DNA from: an uncultured Collinsella sp.
Lineage (GTDB): Bacteria > Actinomycetota > Coriobacteriia > Coriobacteriales > Coriobacteriaceae
Assembly (NCBI GenBank): GCA_900541475.1
Contig: UQJV01000002.1
Coordinates: forward strand, 1-64,000
Direction: 5' to 3'
Length of the DNA: 64,000 nt
Shown here: one piece after another, positions 43,476 to 52,904 of the stretch
Numbering within the stretch: position 1 is the stretch's first letter
Layout: each line of letters opens with the position of its first letter
Program-made: the position numbers and the translations under genes
The notes under the pieces: model-generated
Told to the model about the DNA's origin: nothing
Databases searched by the model: none
What the model saw: the letters and a program-made list of their open reading frames with translations, nothing else

Positions 43476-44264
43476 ATGACCAACATGACGAGCTCGGTTT
43501 TGGCATCGCAGGTTGCCGGCGAGCTGGCGAGTGCCACGTTCGAGGAGATTCCCGCCCTCGTGGAGCATTATCGCGAGGATCCGCGCCAGCAGGTTATCAA
43601 GGCTTGCGAGCGTGCCCTTAAGCGCCATGCCAAGGAGCTTGCCGAGCGCGAGCGCGTCAACGGCATGTACGAGCTTATGCATGAGCTCGGCGGTGATGGC
43701 GTGGTCGTGGGCGTCGACGAGGTGGGCCGTGGCTCGGTAGCGGGGCCCTTGACCGTGTGTGCCGTGTGTCTTCCGATGGAGCCGCGCATCTGGGGCATCA
43801 ACGATTCCAAAAAGCTCACGCCGGCGCGCCGCGAGCTGCTCTCGGTGAAGATTGCCGAGGTGGCGACGGCGATCGGCTTTTGCCATATCGCTCCCGCGGA
43901 TATCGATGAGATGGGCATGGCCCGCGCCATTCGAGCCGCTGTCGCGGGCGCGGTGGCGGATACGGGGCTTGAGCCCGATTGCGTGCTTATGGACGGCAAC
44001 CCCCTGGGCGCCGTTCCCAACGAGCGCGACGTGGTCAAGGGCGACGCCAAGATCGCCTGTATCGCCGCGGCGTCCATCATGGCTAAGGTCACCCGTGACG
44101 AGATGATGGTTGAGTACGACGCCGAGTATCCCGAGTACCATCTGGCCGAGTCGAAGGGCTATGCGAGCCCCGATCACATCGAGGCCATTCGCAAACACGG
44201 TCTTTCTCCTCTGCACCGTGTGAGCTTTTGCGGAAACTTTCTGCAGACTGAGCGCCTTTTCTAG
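43476..44264 (+). CDS. rnhB: Ribonuclease HII
   Basis: Removes misincorporated ribonucleotides and RNA from RNA-DNA hybrids. The 262-aa protein has VVGVDEVGRGSVAGPL with the first acidic pair, DSKKLTPARRE, VLMDGNPLG and KGDAKIACIAAASIMAKVTRD. An N-terminal helical extension of about 70 residues is like that of Bacillus-type RnhB. The ATG at 43476 follows AAGGAGGG. Confidence 0.96.
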   Translation: MTNMTSSVLASQVAGELASATFEEIPALVEHYREDPRQQVIKACERALKRHAKELAERERVNGMYELMHELGGDGVVVGVDEVGRGSVAGPLTVCAVCLPMEPRIWGINDSKKLTPARRELLSVKIAEVATAIGFCHIAPADIDEMGMARAIRAAVAGAVADTGLEPDCVLMDGNPLGAVPNERDVVKGDAKIACIAAASIMAKVTRDEMMVEYDAEYPEYHLAESKGYASPDHIEAIRKHGLSPLHRVSFCGNFLQTERLF

Positions 44265-44311
44265 GCCAATTGTGAAGACAGGGACCTTAAGGGTTTCATA
44301 AACCTGCTGGT

Positions 44312-44349
44312 AGGGGCCGTGTGCAACGCTATTGTTGCGCGCGGCCCCT
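44312..44349 (+). terminator. Hairpin after rnhB
   Basis: GGGGCCGTGTGCAAC pairs with GTTGCGCGCGGCCCC (15 bp, two G-U) around GCTATT. CATTTG follows. The rest of the 188-base gap to yraN has two TTTGGTTTGCTT-like repeats and no gene. Confidence 0.7.
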
Positions 44350-44452
44350 CATTTGTCGGCATTTGGTTTGCTTTTGGTTTGCTTCCGGTACTTACCCGCA
44401 TGAAACCTGCCCTCATTATCGAGGCAATGCAGAGAGCGGGAAAGGAGACCCC

Positions 44453-44938
44453 ATGTGCGCCGCAGGCAAATTGAGTAAGACGCAGCAGCTCAAGGAGCGT
44501 TGGGAAGAGGGGGAGCTCGATTGCGGGTCGATCACGCCTGAGTTTATCAAGGGGCTCAGTCCTCGCGAGCTCGGTATGCTGGGCGAGCTTATCGCAATCG
44601 ATTACTTTAACGAGCGCGGCTATACATTGCTGGAACAAGGCTATCGATGCTCGGAGGGCGAGGCCGACCTGGTTCTGCTCGATGAGCTCGACGATGTGGT
44701 GGTGATGGCCGAGGTCAAGACCAGGCGTGTTGCGCTGGATTGCGACACGCGGGTGTTTCCCGAGGAGGCGGTGAATGCCCAAAAGCAGCGGCGCTACCGT
44801 CGCATCGCGAGCTGCTACCTCATGGAGCATTATCCGCTCAAGGCGATTCGATTCGATGCCGTGGGCGTCACCATTCGCGGCGGGCATATCGCCGAGATCG
44901 AGCACCAGTACAACGCGTTCGATTGGCAGGTGTCGTGA
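44453..44938 (+). CDS. yraN: YraN-family (UPF0102) predicted nuclease
   Basis: A 161-aa protein. The core GELIAIDYFNERGYTLLEQGYR, EADLVLLDE and VVMAEVKTRR gives the E-x-K and acidic residues of the restriction-like fold seen in this family. An N-terminal extension of about 35 residues is unusual. The ATG at 44453 follows AAAGGAG. The stop overlaps the comM start by one base. The yraN-comM-dprA grouping suggests DNA uptake or processing. Confidence 0.88.
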   Translation: MCAAGKLSKTQQLKERWEEGELDCGSITPEFIKGLSPRELGMLGELIAIDYFNERGYTLLEQGYRCSEGEADLVLLDELDDVVVMAEVKTRRVALDCDTRVFPEEAVNAQKQRRYRRIASCYLMEHYPLKAIRFDAVGVTIRGGHIAEIEHQYNAFDWQVS

Positions 44939-46461
44939 TGGCGTTCGAAACCTTTGCCGTTCACGCAGCCTGTATTCGCGGCGTCGAGGCGATTCCCGTC
45001 ACGGTCGAGGTGTCGCTTGCGGGTGGCATCCCGGGCATCCAGATGCTCGGGATCCCGAGTATGGAGGTCATGGAGTCGCGCGGGCGCATTCGCTGCGCGA
45101 TGCGCTCCGCCGGATTCGAGATCCCGCGCTCGGGTATTACGGTCAATCTGGCGCCTGGCGATATCCGAAAGACCGGTAGCGGCTTTGACCTGCCGATAGC
45201 CATTGCGGTGCTTGCGGCCGACGGGCAGATTCCCCGCAACAGTCTCGACCGCTGCCTCATTGCCGGCGAGCTCGGCCTGGATGGCACAGTGCTTCCCGTC
45301 AAGGGCGAGGTGGCGTTCCAGCTGCTGGCTCGCGACATGGGGCTGTCTTTTATCGCCGGCAGGTCCGACCAGCATGTTCCGCTTGCGGGCGTCGACTGCG
45401 GTTTTATCGATCATCTGTCGCAGCTTGCCCGCGGTATGGGCGAGGCGGCTCGGCATTATCTGGATTCCGAGGGCGTGGAGGCCACCTTTGAGCCCGAGCT
45501 CGATTATGCCGACGTGTTGGGGCAGGAGGTCGCCAAGCGCGGCATGGCGCTTGCGGCGGCAGGGGAGCTCGGCCTTCTCATGATCGGCTCGCCCGGTTCG
45601 GGCAAGACCATGCTTGCGCGCCGCATGACGGGTATCTTGCCCGAACTTTCCGTCGAGGATCAGCAGGAGGCGCTGTGTATCCATTCGGTCTTGGGTGAGA
45701 ACATCGATGGCCTGCTTGCAGGGCATCGGCCGTTTCGAAGCCCTCATCACAGCATTTCGACAGCGGGCCTTATTGGCGGAGGACGCCCGGTGCATCCGGG
45801 CGAGATCAGCCTTGCCCATGGCGGCGTGCTCTTTTTGGACGAGCTTGCCGAGTTTCCCACCGGTGTGCTGCAGACGCTTCGTCAGCCTATCGAGCGCGGC
45901 TATGTCAGGATCGTGCGCGTCGATGGCGCCTTTACGTTTCCCTCGCGCTTTCAGCTGCTTGCGGCGAGCAATCCCTGCCCCTGCGGCTTTTTGGGCGATC
46001 GCGAGGTTCCGTGTCGTTGCTCGGCATCGATGGTAGAGCGCTATCGGTCCAAGCTGCGCGGTCCCTTGGCCGACCGCATCGACCTGATGATCGACGTGAC
46101 CCGCCCCGATCCGCAGGTGATTATCGAGGGCGCTGAGGGCATGTCGTCGGCCGAGCTGCGCGACTACGTTGTCCGCGGTAGGGCTTTTCGTGCCTGGCGC
46201 GAGTCCCGTATGGACGATGCGGATGCCGAGGCCGAGGACGATGAGTCACGGTCCATTGACGGTGTTGTGTCGACCTTTGCACTCGACGAGGCCGCCGAGA
46301 AATGCGTGCTCGGCCTGTCGAAGCGCACGCATCTCACGGGGCGCGGCATCGTGCGTCTGGTTCGCATCGCGCGCACGATTGCCGATGTCGCCGAAAGTGA
46401 GCGTGTGACGCAAGATCATGTGCTCGAGGCGGCGATGTATCAGGGACGGAGGGATCAGTGA
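44938..46461 (+). CDS. comM: ComM-like AAA+ ATPase, magnesium chelatase family
   Basis: 507-aa helicase-like protein; ComM promotes branch migration of incoming DNA during transformation in species where it has been studied. The N-terminal Lon-like domain (SLAGGIPGIQMLGIPSMEVMESR) precedes the AAA+ Walker A GSPGSGKTML, FRSPHHSISTAGLIGGG and the Walker B LFLDELAEFP, with a zinc-type CPCGFLGDREVPCRC. The ATG at 44938 overlaps the yraN stop (TGATG), and its own stop overlaps dprA by one base. Confidence 0.93.
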   Translation: MAFETFAVHAACIRGVEAIPVTVEVSLAGGIPGIQMLGIPSMEVMESRGRIRCAMRSAGFEIPRSGITVNLAPGDIRKTGSGFDLPIAIAVLAADGQIPRNSLDRCLIAGELGLDGTVLPVKGEVAFQLLARDMGLSFIAGRSDQHVPLAGVDCGFIDHLSQLARGMGEAARHYLDSEGVEATFEPELDYADVLGQEVAKRGMALAAAGELGLLMIGSPGSGKTMLARRMTGILPELSVEDQQEALCIHSVLGENIDGLLAGHRPFRSPHHSISTAGLIGGGRPVHPGEISLAHGGVLFLDELAEFPTGVLQTLRQPIERGYVRIVRVDGAFTFPSRFQLLAASNPCPCGFLGDREVPCRCSASMVERYRSKLRGPLADRIDLMIDVTRPDPQVIIEGAEGMSSAELRDYVVRGRAFRAWRESRMDDADAEAEDDESRSIDGVVSTFALDEAAEKCVLGLSKRTHLTGRGIVRLVRIARTIADVAESERVTQDHVLEAAMYQGRRDQ

Positions 46462-47393
46462 TGGACGAGAACCGGTACGAGCTGCATCCCGGTGATGCGT
46501 TGTTTCCAGATACCGTTTTGGAGCTCTCTGATGTACCCCAGACGCTGTTCGTGCGCGGCGACCCGGAGGTGCTCTCGACGCCGGCGCTCTCTATCATCGG
46601 TGCGCGCAAGGCTTCTCCCTACGGTCTTGCCGTTGCGGAGCTTGCAGCCAAGGTTGCCGTGGAAGCGGGGGTGACGGTGGTCTCCGGCGGTGCGGTCGGT
46701 TGCGACCAGGCGTCGGGTTGGGCCGCGGTCAATGCCGGTGGTAAACATGTCATGGTGTTGGGGACGGGCGCCGATGTAGTCTACCCGCGCTCGAGCGCGG
46801 GCCTTATCGTGCGCACGCTCGATACGGGCGGCGCAGTCGTGTCCATGTCGCCTTGGGGTATGGGGCCGCGTAAGTTTGCCTTTCCGCGGCGCAATCGCGT
46901 GATCGCAGCGCTGTCGCAGGCGCTCTTTGTGTCGGAGGCCGGCATGCCATCTGGGACGTTTTCTACTGCCGAGACCGCCATGGACTTGGGGCGCGAGCTG
47001 CTTGCCGTGCCGGGTTCGATTTTGTCTCCCGAGTCGCGCGGTACCAACTATCTTATCGCCAACGGCGCCTGCTGCATTGTCGACGAGGAGTCCATCGAGA
47101 TGGCTATCTCTCGCATATACGGCACCCTGCGCTACTCGCGCCCTGATGCGCCCGGTATCGCCGACCTGGATGCCACGCAGCAGGTCGTGATGCATGCCCT
47201 CATTGCCTCGCCGCTCAAGGTCGATGATATCGCCGCGCTCGTCTCCCTCGATGCCGTCGGCGTACTCAAGCTCCTGGGTTCGCTCGAGCTTGAGGGCCTC
47301 ATCGAGCGCATGATGGATGGAAGGTATGCGCCCTCCAAGTTTGCCCTTCACGCCCAGACGCCCTTCGGTCACAATGGAAAACGTGTCAATTAG
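46461..47393 (+). CDS. dprA: DNA-processing protein DprA
   Basis: Loads RecA on incoming single-stranded DNA. The 310-aa protein has the Rossmann-like core (SIIGARKASPYG, VVSGGAVGCDQASGWAAVNAGG, VLGTGADVVYPRSS, FPRRNRVIAALSQ) and a C-terminal winged helix (VMHALIASPLKVDDIAALV). The N-terminal SAM-like region is short. The ATG at 46461 overlaps the comM stop by one base. Usually topA follows; here trmFO does. Confidence 0.94.
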   Translation: MDENRYELHPGDALFPDTVLELSDVPQTLFVRGDPEVLSTPALSIIGARKASPYGLAVAELAAKVAVEAGVTVVSGGAVGCDQASGWAAVNAGGKHVMVLGTGADVVYPRSSAGLIVRTLDTGGAVVSMSPWGMGPRKFAFPRRNRVIAALSQALFVSEAGMPSGTFSTAETAMDLGRELLAVPGSILSPESRGTNYLIANGACCIVDEESIEMAISRIYGTLRYSRPDAPGIADLDATQQVVMHALIASPLKVDDIAALVSLDAVGVLKLLGSLELEGLIERMMDGRYAPSKFALHAQTPFGHNGKRVN

Positions 47394-47407
47394 AAAGGTG
47401 TTTGCAG

Positions 47408-48745
47408 ATGCTGTTTGATCAGGTGACGGTTATCGGTGGCGGTCTGGCGGGATCGGAATGTGCGATTCAGCTGGCAGATCGCGGGTTCGCCGTAAGGCTG
47501 TGCGAGATGCGCCCGCAAGTAAGCTCTCCTGCCCACCATACCGATCACTTGGCGGAGCTCGTCTGCTCCAATTCGTTTAAGTCGACCCGCCCCGATTCCG
47601 CCGCCGGTCTGCTGAAGGCCGAGCTCGAGCGCATGGGCTCGGTGCTGCTCGACTGCGCTCATCGCGCCGCCGTTCCCGCTGGCGGCGCCCTGGCGGTCGA
47701 CCGTGTTACATTCTCCGAGTTCGTCGAGGCCGAGGTTGCCACCCGCCCCAATATCGAGGTCGTCCACGGTGAGGTCACCCAGATTCCCGAGGGCCATGTG
47801 GTTATCGCCGCGGGCCCCTTGTGCTCGCCGGCATTGAGCGAGGAGGTCATGAAGCTTGTCGGTGGTGACGCCCTGGCGTTCTTTGACGCGGCCGCCCCGA
47901 TTGTCGATGCCTCGACGCTCGATATGGACGTGCTGTTCTCGCAGTCGCGCTACGAGGAGCAGGGGAGTGGCGACTATCTCAATGCCCCGCTCAACAAGGA
48001 AGAGTACGAGGCCTTTATCGAGGCGCTTACCACGGCCGATCGCGTGGTGCTCAAGGATTTTGAGGGCGGGGACCTGTTTCAGGCCTGCCAGCCAGCCGAG
48101 GAGGTTGCGCGCACGGGCAAGGATGCCATCCGTTTTGGTGCCATGAAGCCCGTCGGGCTCACCGACCCGCGCACCGGTCGCCGTCCCTGGGCGGCGATCC
48201 AGCTGCGCGCCGAGAACAAGGAGAAGACGGCCTATAACCTGGTTGGCTTCCAGACCAACCTGACCTTCGGCGAACAGAAGCGCGTCTTTCGTATGGTTCC
48301 CGGACTGGAGAACGCCGAGTTCTTCCGCTACGGCGTCATGCACCGCAACACCTTTGTCGATGCGCCGCACGTGCTCGATGGCACCTTTGCCGTGCCCGGC
48401 ACGAGCGTGCGCCTTGCCGGCCAGATTACCGGCACCGAGGGGTACATGGAAGCCGTGGCGACGGGTCTGCTCGCCGCGCTCAACACCTATGCCGAGGCTG
48501 TCGAGGCTGCTCCCGTCGAGCTGCCGCGCGTGGGCGCCCTGGGCGCGCTCGTGGGGTATGCGACCGACCCGGCTACGGTGGGCTACCAGCCCATGCACGT
48601 CAACTTTGGCCTCGTGCCGCCGCTCGAGGACGGTAAGCGTCGCAGCAAGCGCGATCGTTACCAGGCCTACGCGGACCGGGCCCTTAAGGCCCTGGATGCC
48701 TATCTGGAAACGCGCTCCGATCTGTTTGGAGGCGAGAGGTCATAA
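47408..48745 (+). CDS. trmFO: Folate/FAD-dependent tRNA (uracil-54-C5)-methyltransferase
   Basis: Makes m5U54 in the T loop using methylene-tetrahydrofolate and FADH2. The 445-aa protein has VIGGGLAGSECAIQLADRG, CEMRPQVSSPAHHTDHLAELVCSNSFKS and the C-terminal MHVNFGLVPPLE. The ATG at 47408 follows AAAGGTG. The last codons contain GGAGGCGAGAGG, apparently the ribosome site for the following recombinase gene. Confidence 0.96.
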   Translation: MLFDQVTVIGGGLAGSECAIQLADRGFAVRLCEMRPQVSSPAHHTDHLAELVCSNSFKSTRPDSAAGLLKAELERMGSVLLDCAHRAAVPAGGALAVDRVTFSEFVEAEVATRPNIEVVHGEVTQIPEGHVVIAAGPLCSPALSEEVMKLVGGDALAFFDAAAPIVDASTLDMDVLFSQSRYEEQGSGDYLNAPLNKEEYEAFIEALTTADRVVLKDFEGGDLFQACQPAEEVARTGKDAIRFGAMKPVGLTDPRTGRRPWAAIQLRAENKEKTAYNLVGFQTNLTFGEQKRVFRMVPGLENAEFFRYGVMHRNTFVDAPHVLDGTFAVPGTSVRLAGQITGTEGYMEAVATGLLAALNTYAEAVEAAPVELPRVGALGALVGYATDPATVGYQPMHVNFGLVPPLEDGKRRSKRDRYQAYADRALKALDAYLETRSDLFGGERS

Positions 48746-49662
48746 CTTTTGACCTGTACGATGCCGTCGACTCGTTTATCACCTATATCGCACGTGTCGA
48801 AGGGCTCGCTCCCAATACGGTAACAGCCTACGCTTCGCGGCTCGAGCGCTTCGCCGCGTGGTGCGAACGTGAGGACGTCGACGCTCGCGCCGCCGACGTA
48901 CGGACCGTTCGTTCCTATTTGGCCGAGCTGTCGCGTGGCCAAGTGGCGGCTCGGACCCTTGCGGCACACCTGTCTGCCATTCGCTCGCTCTATCGGTGGA
49001 TGGCTGCCGAGGAAATCGTTGAGGGCGATGCGGTCTCGGCGATATCCTCTCCCAAACTGCCGCGCGATCTTCCCGGTGTGCTGACGACCCGGCAAGTCGA
49101 GTCATTGCTCAAGACCCCCGATACCTCGGCGCCTGCGGGGCTGCGCGATGCGGCGATGCTCGAGCTGCTTTATGCCTCCGGCGCGCGAATCTCGGAGCTC
49201 GCGGCGCTCAACGTGGAGTCCATTGCTTGGTCCGAGCGAACGCTGCGACTTTGGGGCAAGGGGAGCAAAGAGCGTATCGTACCCCTGTATCGGCGCGCTC
49301 TCGAGGCGACTCGTCACTATATTGAGGAGGGGAGGCCACAGCTCCTTGCACAGGCAAAGCGCGGCGACGGTGCGAACGGCGTGCATCCGCTGTTTATCTC
49401 GGCGCGCGGAAACCGTATGAGTGCCGCCATGCTCAGGAGGCGGTTCCATATGCTTGCGGCACTTGCCGGCATTCCTGCCGACATCGCCCCGCATGCGATG
49501 CGCCATACCTTTGCGACCGACCTGCTCGAGGGCGGCGCGGATCTGCGCTCGGTTCAGGAGCTGCTGGGGCATGCGAGTTTGTCCACGACGCAGATCTATA
49601 CGCATCTCACTCCCGAACGCCTCAAGCGTGCCGTGAGTCAGGCACATCCCCGCGGCGAGTAG
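48742..49662 (+). CDS. xerC: Tyrosine recombinase, XerC-like, probable AUA start
   Basis: Chromosome dimer-resolution recombinase, 306 aa. The N-terminal SAM-like core-binding domain reads FDLYDAVDSFITYIARVEGLAPNTVTAYASRLERFAAW. The catalytic domain has Arg149 (GARISEL), His251-x-x-Arg254 (HAMRH), His277 (LGHASL) and Tyr286 (TQIYTHL). No ATG, GTG or TTG lies in frame before TTG 48919, which would delete the first domain. An ATA at 48742 lies nine bases after GGAGG and overlaps the trmFO TAA as ATAA. An ancestral ATGA overlap would explain it. Function probably retained, with low initiation, unless the base is a sequencing error. Confidence 0.85.
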   Translation: MTFDLYDAVDSFITYIARVEGLAPNTVTAYASRLERFAAWCEREDVDARAADVRTVRSYLAELSRGQVAARTLAAHLSAIRSLYRWMAAEEIVEGDAVSAISSPKLPRDLPGVLTTRQVESLLKTPDTSAPAGLRDAAMLELLYASGARISELAALNVESIAWSERTLRLWGKGSKERIVPLYRRALEATRHYIEEGRPQLLAQAKRGDGANGVHPLFISARGNRMSAAMLRRRFHMLAALAGIPADIAPHAMRHTFATDLLEGGADLRSVQELLGHASLSTTQIYTHLTPERLKRAVSQAHPRGE

Positions 49663-49710
49663 GAGAAGGGCCTCCCGCGCCGCGCCAAGGTGTGTGGTTT
49701 TGATTGCGGG

Positions 49711-49739
49711 TTGGCAGGAAGAGGCAATCCTGCTATCAT
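49711..49739 (+). promoter_or_regulatory. Promoter of rpsB-tsf
   Basis: TTGGCA at 49711-49716 and TATCAT at 49734-49739 with a 17-bp spacer. The leader to rpsB is about 135 bases. Confidence 0.75.
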
Positions 49740-49744
49740 TCATC

Positions 49745-49880
49745 GGGTTGCTTCACGGCAACAGGTTTTTATCACGCACGCGCGGCTACTCCATACCGTG
49801 GTGCCCGGGCTTTGGTAGCACATGTCCGGGTTGGTTTTGGAGGATGACCCCGCGCGGAGGCAAACCACAGGAGGTTTAAC
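49745..49880 (+). promoter_or_regulatory. Long rpsB leader, possible S2 autoregulatory RNA
   Basis: An untranslated leader with paired blocks GTTGCttcacgGCAAC near 49746-49761 and CCCGG/CCGGG near 49803-49832, then a strong AGGAGG before the rpsB ATG. Ribosomal protein S2 controls its own mRNA in several bacteria through such leaders. I cannot match it to a named family by eye. Confidence 0.4.
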
Positions 49881-50609
49881 ATGGCTACCAAGATTAATAT
49901 CCGCACCCTGCTCGAGGCCGGCTGCCACTTCGGTCACCAGACCCGTCGCTGGAACCCCAAGATGAAGCCGTTCATCTTCGGTGAGCGCAACGGCATCTAC
50001 ATCCTCGACCTCAAGCAGACCATCCTTGACGCCGACCAGGCCTACACCTTCGTCAAGAACGTCGCCAAGGGCGGCAACGTGCTGTTCGTCGGCACCAAGA
50101 AGCAGGCTCAGGAGGCCGTCAAGAACGCCGCTGAGCGCGCCAACATGCCCTACATCAACCAGCGCTGGCTCGGCGGTATGCTGACCAACTTCGTCACCAT
50201 CCGCTCCCGCATCAACCGCATGGAGGAGCTCGAGGCCATGGTCGAGGACGGCCGCATGGCAGTGCTGCCCAAGAAGGAGCAGGCAGTGCTCGGCAAGGAG
50301 CTCGCTAAGCTTCAGACCAACCTCGGTGGCGCCCGCGACATGAAGGGTCTGCCCCAGGCTCTCTTCGTCATCGACACCAAGCGCGAGGAGAACGCCATCA
50401 AGGAGGCCCAGCGCCTGAACATCCCCGTCGTCGCTCTGATCGACACCAACTCCGATCCCGACGAGGTCGAGTACGGCATCCCCTGCAACGATGACGCCAT
50501 CTCCGCTGTCACCCTTATGTGCGAGCTCATGGCCGACGCCTGCCTCGCTGGCTCCGGCAAGGAGCAGGTCTCCGAGGCCGAGATGGCCGCCGAGCCCAAG
50601 GCCGAGTAA
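49881..50609 (+). CDS. rpsB: 30S ribosomal protein S2
   Basis: 242 aa. [48 protein letters not shown] and [23 protein letters not shown] are diagnostic. An Ala/Glu-rich C-terminal tail is as in other high-GC Gram-positives. AGGAGG lies upstream. It is followed by tsf after 45 bases. Confidence 0.97.
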   Translation: MATKINIRTLLEAGCHFGHQTRRWNPKMKPFIFGERNGIYILDLKQTILDADQAYTFVKNVAKGGNVLFVGTKKQAQEAVKNAAERANMPYINQRWLGGMLTNFVTIRSRINRMEELEAMVEDGRMAVLPKKEQAVLGKELAKLQTNLGGARDMKGLPQALFVIDTKREENAIKEAQRLNIPVVALIDTNSDPDEVEYGIPCNDDAISAVTLMCELMADACLAGSGKEQVSEAEMAAEPKAE

Positions 50610-50654
50610 ATCAGTCCTATTTAAGTCTTTTTCATCTCTTTGAAAGGAACCACA

Positions 50655-51524
50655 ATGGCCCAGATTACTGCCGCTATGGTCAAGCAGCTCCGCGAGATGA
50701 CCGACTCCCCGATGATGGAGTGCAAGAAGGCTCTCGTCGAGGCTGACGGCGACATGGACGCCGCCGTCGACGTTCTGCGCAAGAACGGCCTCGCCAAGGC
50801 TGCCAAGAAGGCTGGCCGTGAGACCAACGAGGGCGCTGTCGCCGCGTTCGTCTCCGAGGATGGCAAGACCGGCGCTCTGCTCGAGCTCTCCTGCGAGACC
50901 GACTTCGTCGGCTCCAACGCCAAGTTCACCGGCTTTGCTTCCAAGGTCGCCGAGGTTGTCGCCACCACCGAGCCGGCTGACGTCGACGCTCTGCTCGAGA
51001 AGCCGATGGGCGAGGAGACCGTTTCCTCCGAGCTCACCGAGATGATTCACATCATGGGCGAGAACATGAAGATCTCTCGTTTCGCCGCCCGCAAGGCCGA
51101 GAACGGCGCTCTCGCTTCTTACATCCACATGGGTGGTAAGATCGGCGTCCTCGTCGAGTTCGCTTTCGAGAAGGCCGAGACCGCTCAGGCAGAGTCCTTC
51201 AAGACCTTTGCTCACGACGTCGCCCTTCAGGTTGCCGCCGTCGCCCCGATCTGCGCTACCCGCGATCAGGTTCCGACCGAGACCGTCGAGCACGAGAAGC
51301 AGATCTACATGGCTCAGGCTGCCGAGTCCGGCAAGCCCGAGGCTATCCAGGAGAAGATGGCTGTTGGCCGTCTGGAGAAGTTCTACAAGCAGTCCGTGCT
51401 CACCGAGCAGGAGTTCATCAAGGACAGCTCCCTCACCATCAAGAAGTACGCTGAGCAGGTTTCCAAGGAGCTCGGTGACACCATTACCGTCGTTGCCTTC
51501 GACCGTCTGGTCCGTGGCGAGTAA
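50655..51524 (+). CDS. tsf: Elongation factor Ts
   Basis: Nucleotide exchange factor for EF-Tu; 289 aa. The N-terminal UBA-like ITAAMVKQLREMTDSPMMECKKAL and the core LLELSCETDFVGSNAKF and HIMGENMKISRF are characteristic. The ATG at 50655 follows GAAAGGAA; an in-frame start five codons earlier is not supported. It ends before a strong terminator. Confidence 0.97.
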   Translation: MAQITAAMVKQLREMTDSPMMECKKALVEADGDMDAAVDVLRKNGLAKAAKKAGRETNEGAVAAFVSEDGKTGALLELSCETDFVGSNAKFTGFASKVAEVVATTEPADVDALLEKPMGEETVSSELTEMIHIMGENMKISRFAARKAENGALASYIHMGGKIGVLVEFAFEKAETAQAESFKTFAHDVALQVAAVAPICATRDQVPTETVEHEKQIYMAQAAESGKPEAIQEKMAVGRLEKFYKQSVLTEQEFIKDSSLTIKKYAEQVSKELGDTITVVAFDRLVRGE

Positions 51525-51547
51525 ATAAGCTCTTGTAGCTGGTAATG

Positions 51548-51582
51548 AGCAGGCTGTGGGTTTTACTCACAGCCTGCTTTTT
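51548..51582 (+). terminator. Terminator after tsf
   Basis: AGCAGGCTGTG and CACAGCCTGCT form a perfect 11-bp stem with a 9-nt loop, followed by TTTT. Confidence 0.92.
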
Positions 51583-51641
51583 CATGGCTCTTATCAGAGC
51601 CTTTGCTATCATATTGAGAGTCTAATTAAAGGAGGATCGCT

Positions 51642-52364
51642 TTGTCCGACATCCGATATAAACGCGTGCTTCTGAAGCTTTCCGGCGAAGCACTGATGGG
51701 CGACGGCCAATATGGCATCGACCCCAAGGTTACCGACCATCTTGCCAAGCAGGTCAAGGAGCTGCTTGCCGTTGGCCATGAGGTCGGCGTTGTTGTCGGC
51801 GGCGGCAATATTTTCCGCGGCATGGCTGGCGCTGCCGGTGGCATGGAACGTGCTCAGGCCGACTACATGGGCATGCTGGCAACCGTTATGAACGCGCTTG
51901 CCCTGCAGGATGCCTTCGAGCACAACGATGTTCCCTGCCGTGTGATGAGCGCTATTCAGATGAACGAGATCTGCGAGCCCTATATTCGCCGTCGTGCCAT
52001 CAACCACCTTTCCAAGGGCAACGTCGTTATTTTTGCCGCCGGTTCGGGCAATCCGTACTTTACGACCGACACCGCCGCGGCTCTTCGTGCCTGCGAGATC
52101 GGTGCCGAGATCCTGATTAAGGCCACCAAGGTTGACGGCATCTACGACAAGGATCCCGTCAAGTGCGCCGATGCCGTCCGTTTTGACAAGATTACCTATC
52201 ACGAGGTTCTCGTCCGCGGCCTGCAGGTTATGGATTCCACGGCTACGGCACTGTGCCAGGATAACCGTATGCCGATTTTGGTCCTCAACATCGATGGCGA
52301 GGACACCGTCAAGCGCGCGCTTTCGGGTGAGCCCGTCGGCACGCTCGTCTATCAGGAGGATTAA
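51642..52364 (+). CDS. pyrH: UMP kinase
   Basis: Phosphorylates UMP; hexameric amino-acid-kinase fold, 240 aa. [38 protein letters not shown] and [13 protein letters not shown] are diagnostic. It starts at TTG after AGGAGG. A TATCAT box at 51607-51612 may be its -10. frr follows after two bases. Confidence 0.97.
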   Translation: MSDIRYKRVLLKLSGEALMGDGQYGIDPKVTDHLAKQVKELLAVGHEVGVVVGGGNIFRGMAGAAGGMERAQADYMGMLATVMNALALQDAFEHNDVPCRVMSAIQMNEICEPYIRRRAINHLSKGNVVIFAAGSGNPYFTTDTAAALRACEIGAEILIKATKVDGIYDKDPVKCADAVRFDKITYHEVLVRGLQVMDSTATALCQDNRMPILVLNIDGEDTVKRALSGEPVGTLVYQED

Positions 52365-52366
52365 GC

Positions 52367-52903
52367 ATGGCAGAGAACATCACCGCCCACATGGAAAAGT
52401 CGCTTGAGTCCCTCAAGCACAACTTCTCCAAGGTTCGCACGGGTCGCGCCAACGCTAACATTCTGTCCGACATTTCGGTCGATTACTACGGTGTTCCCAC
52501 GCCGGTTACCCAGGTTGCCGCCGTTAAGACCCCCGAGGCTCACATGCTGCTCATCGAGCCCTGGGACAAGGCGCTCGTCAACGCAATCGTGAAGGCCATT
52601 AGCGCTTCCGATCTGGGCATTACTCCCAACTCTGACGGTACCGTCGTGCGTCTGCCGTTCCCGGCTCCCACCGAGGAGCGTCGTCGCGAGCTCGTCAAGG
52701 AGTGCCGCGAGTATGCCGAGCAGGCCAAGGTCTCAATCCGTAACATCCGTCGTGACTTTAACAACAAGCTCGAGCGCGACGAAGAGCTCACCGAGGACGA
52801 TGTCCGTCGCGAGCAGGCCAAGGTCCAGAAGCATACCGATGAGTATGTTGCCAAGGTCGAGGAGCTTCTGAAGGAAAAAGAAGCCGAGGTCATGGAGATC
52901 TAA
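52367..52903 (+). CDS. frr: Ribosome recycling factor
   Basis: Splits post-termination ribosomes with EF-G; 178 aa, slightly short. It has MEKSLESLKHNFSKVRTGRA, the central PTPVTQVAAVKTPEAHML and the helical C-terminal VSIRNIRRDFNNKLER. The ATG at 52367 follows AGGAGG in the pyrH end. uppS starts two bases after its stop. Confidence 0.97.
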   Translation: MAENITAHMEKSLESLKHNFSKVRTGRANANILSDISVDYYGVPTPVTQVAAVKTPEAHMLLIEPWDKALVNAIVKAISASDLGITPNSDGTVVRLPFPAPTEERRRELVKECREYAEQAKVSIRNIRRDFNNKLERDEELTEDDVRREQAKVQKHTDEYVAKVEELLKEKEAEVMEI

Positions 52904-52904
52904 G

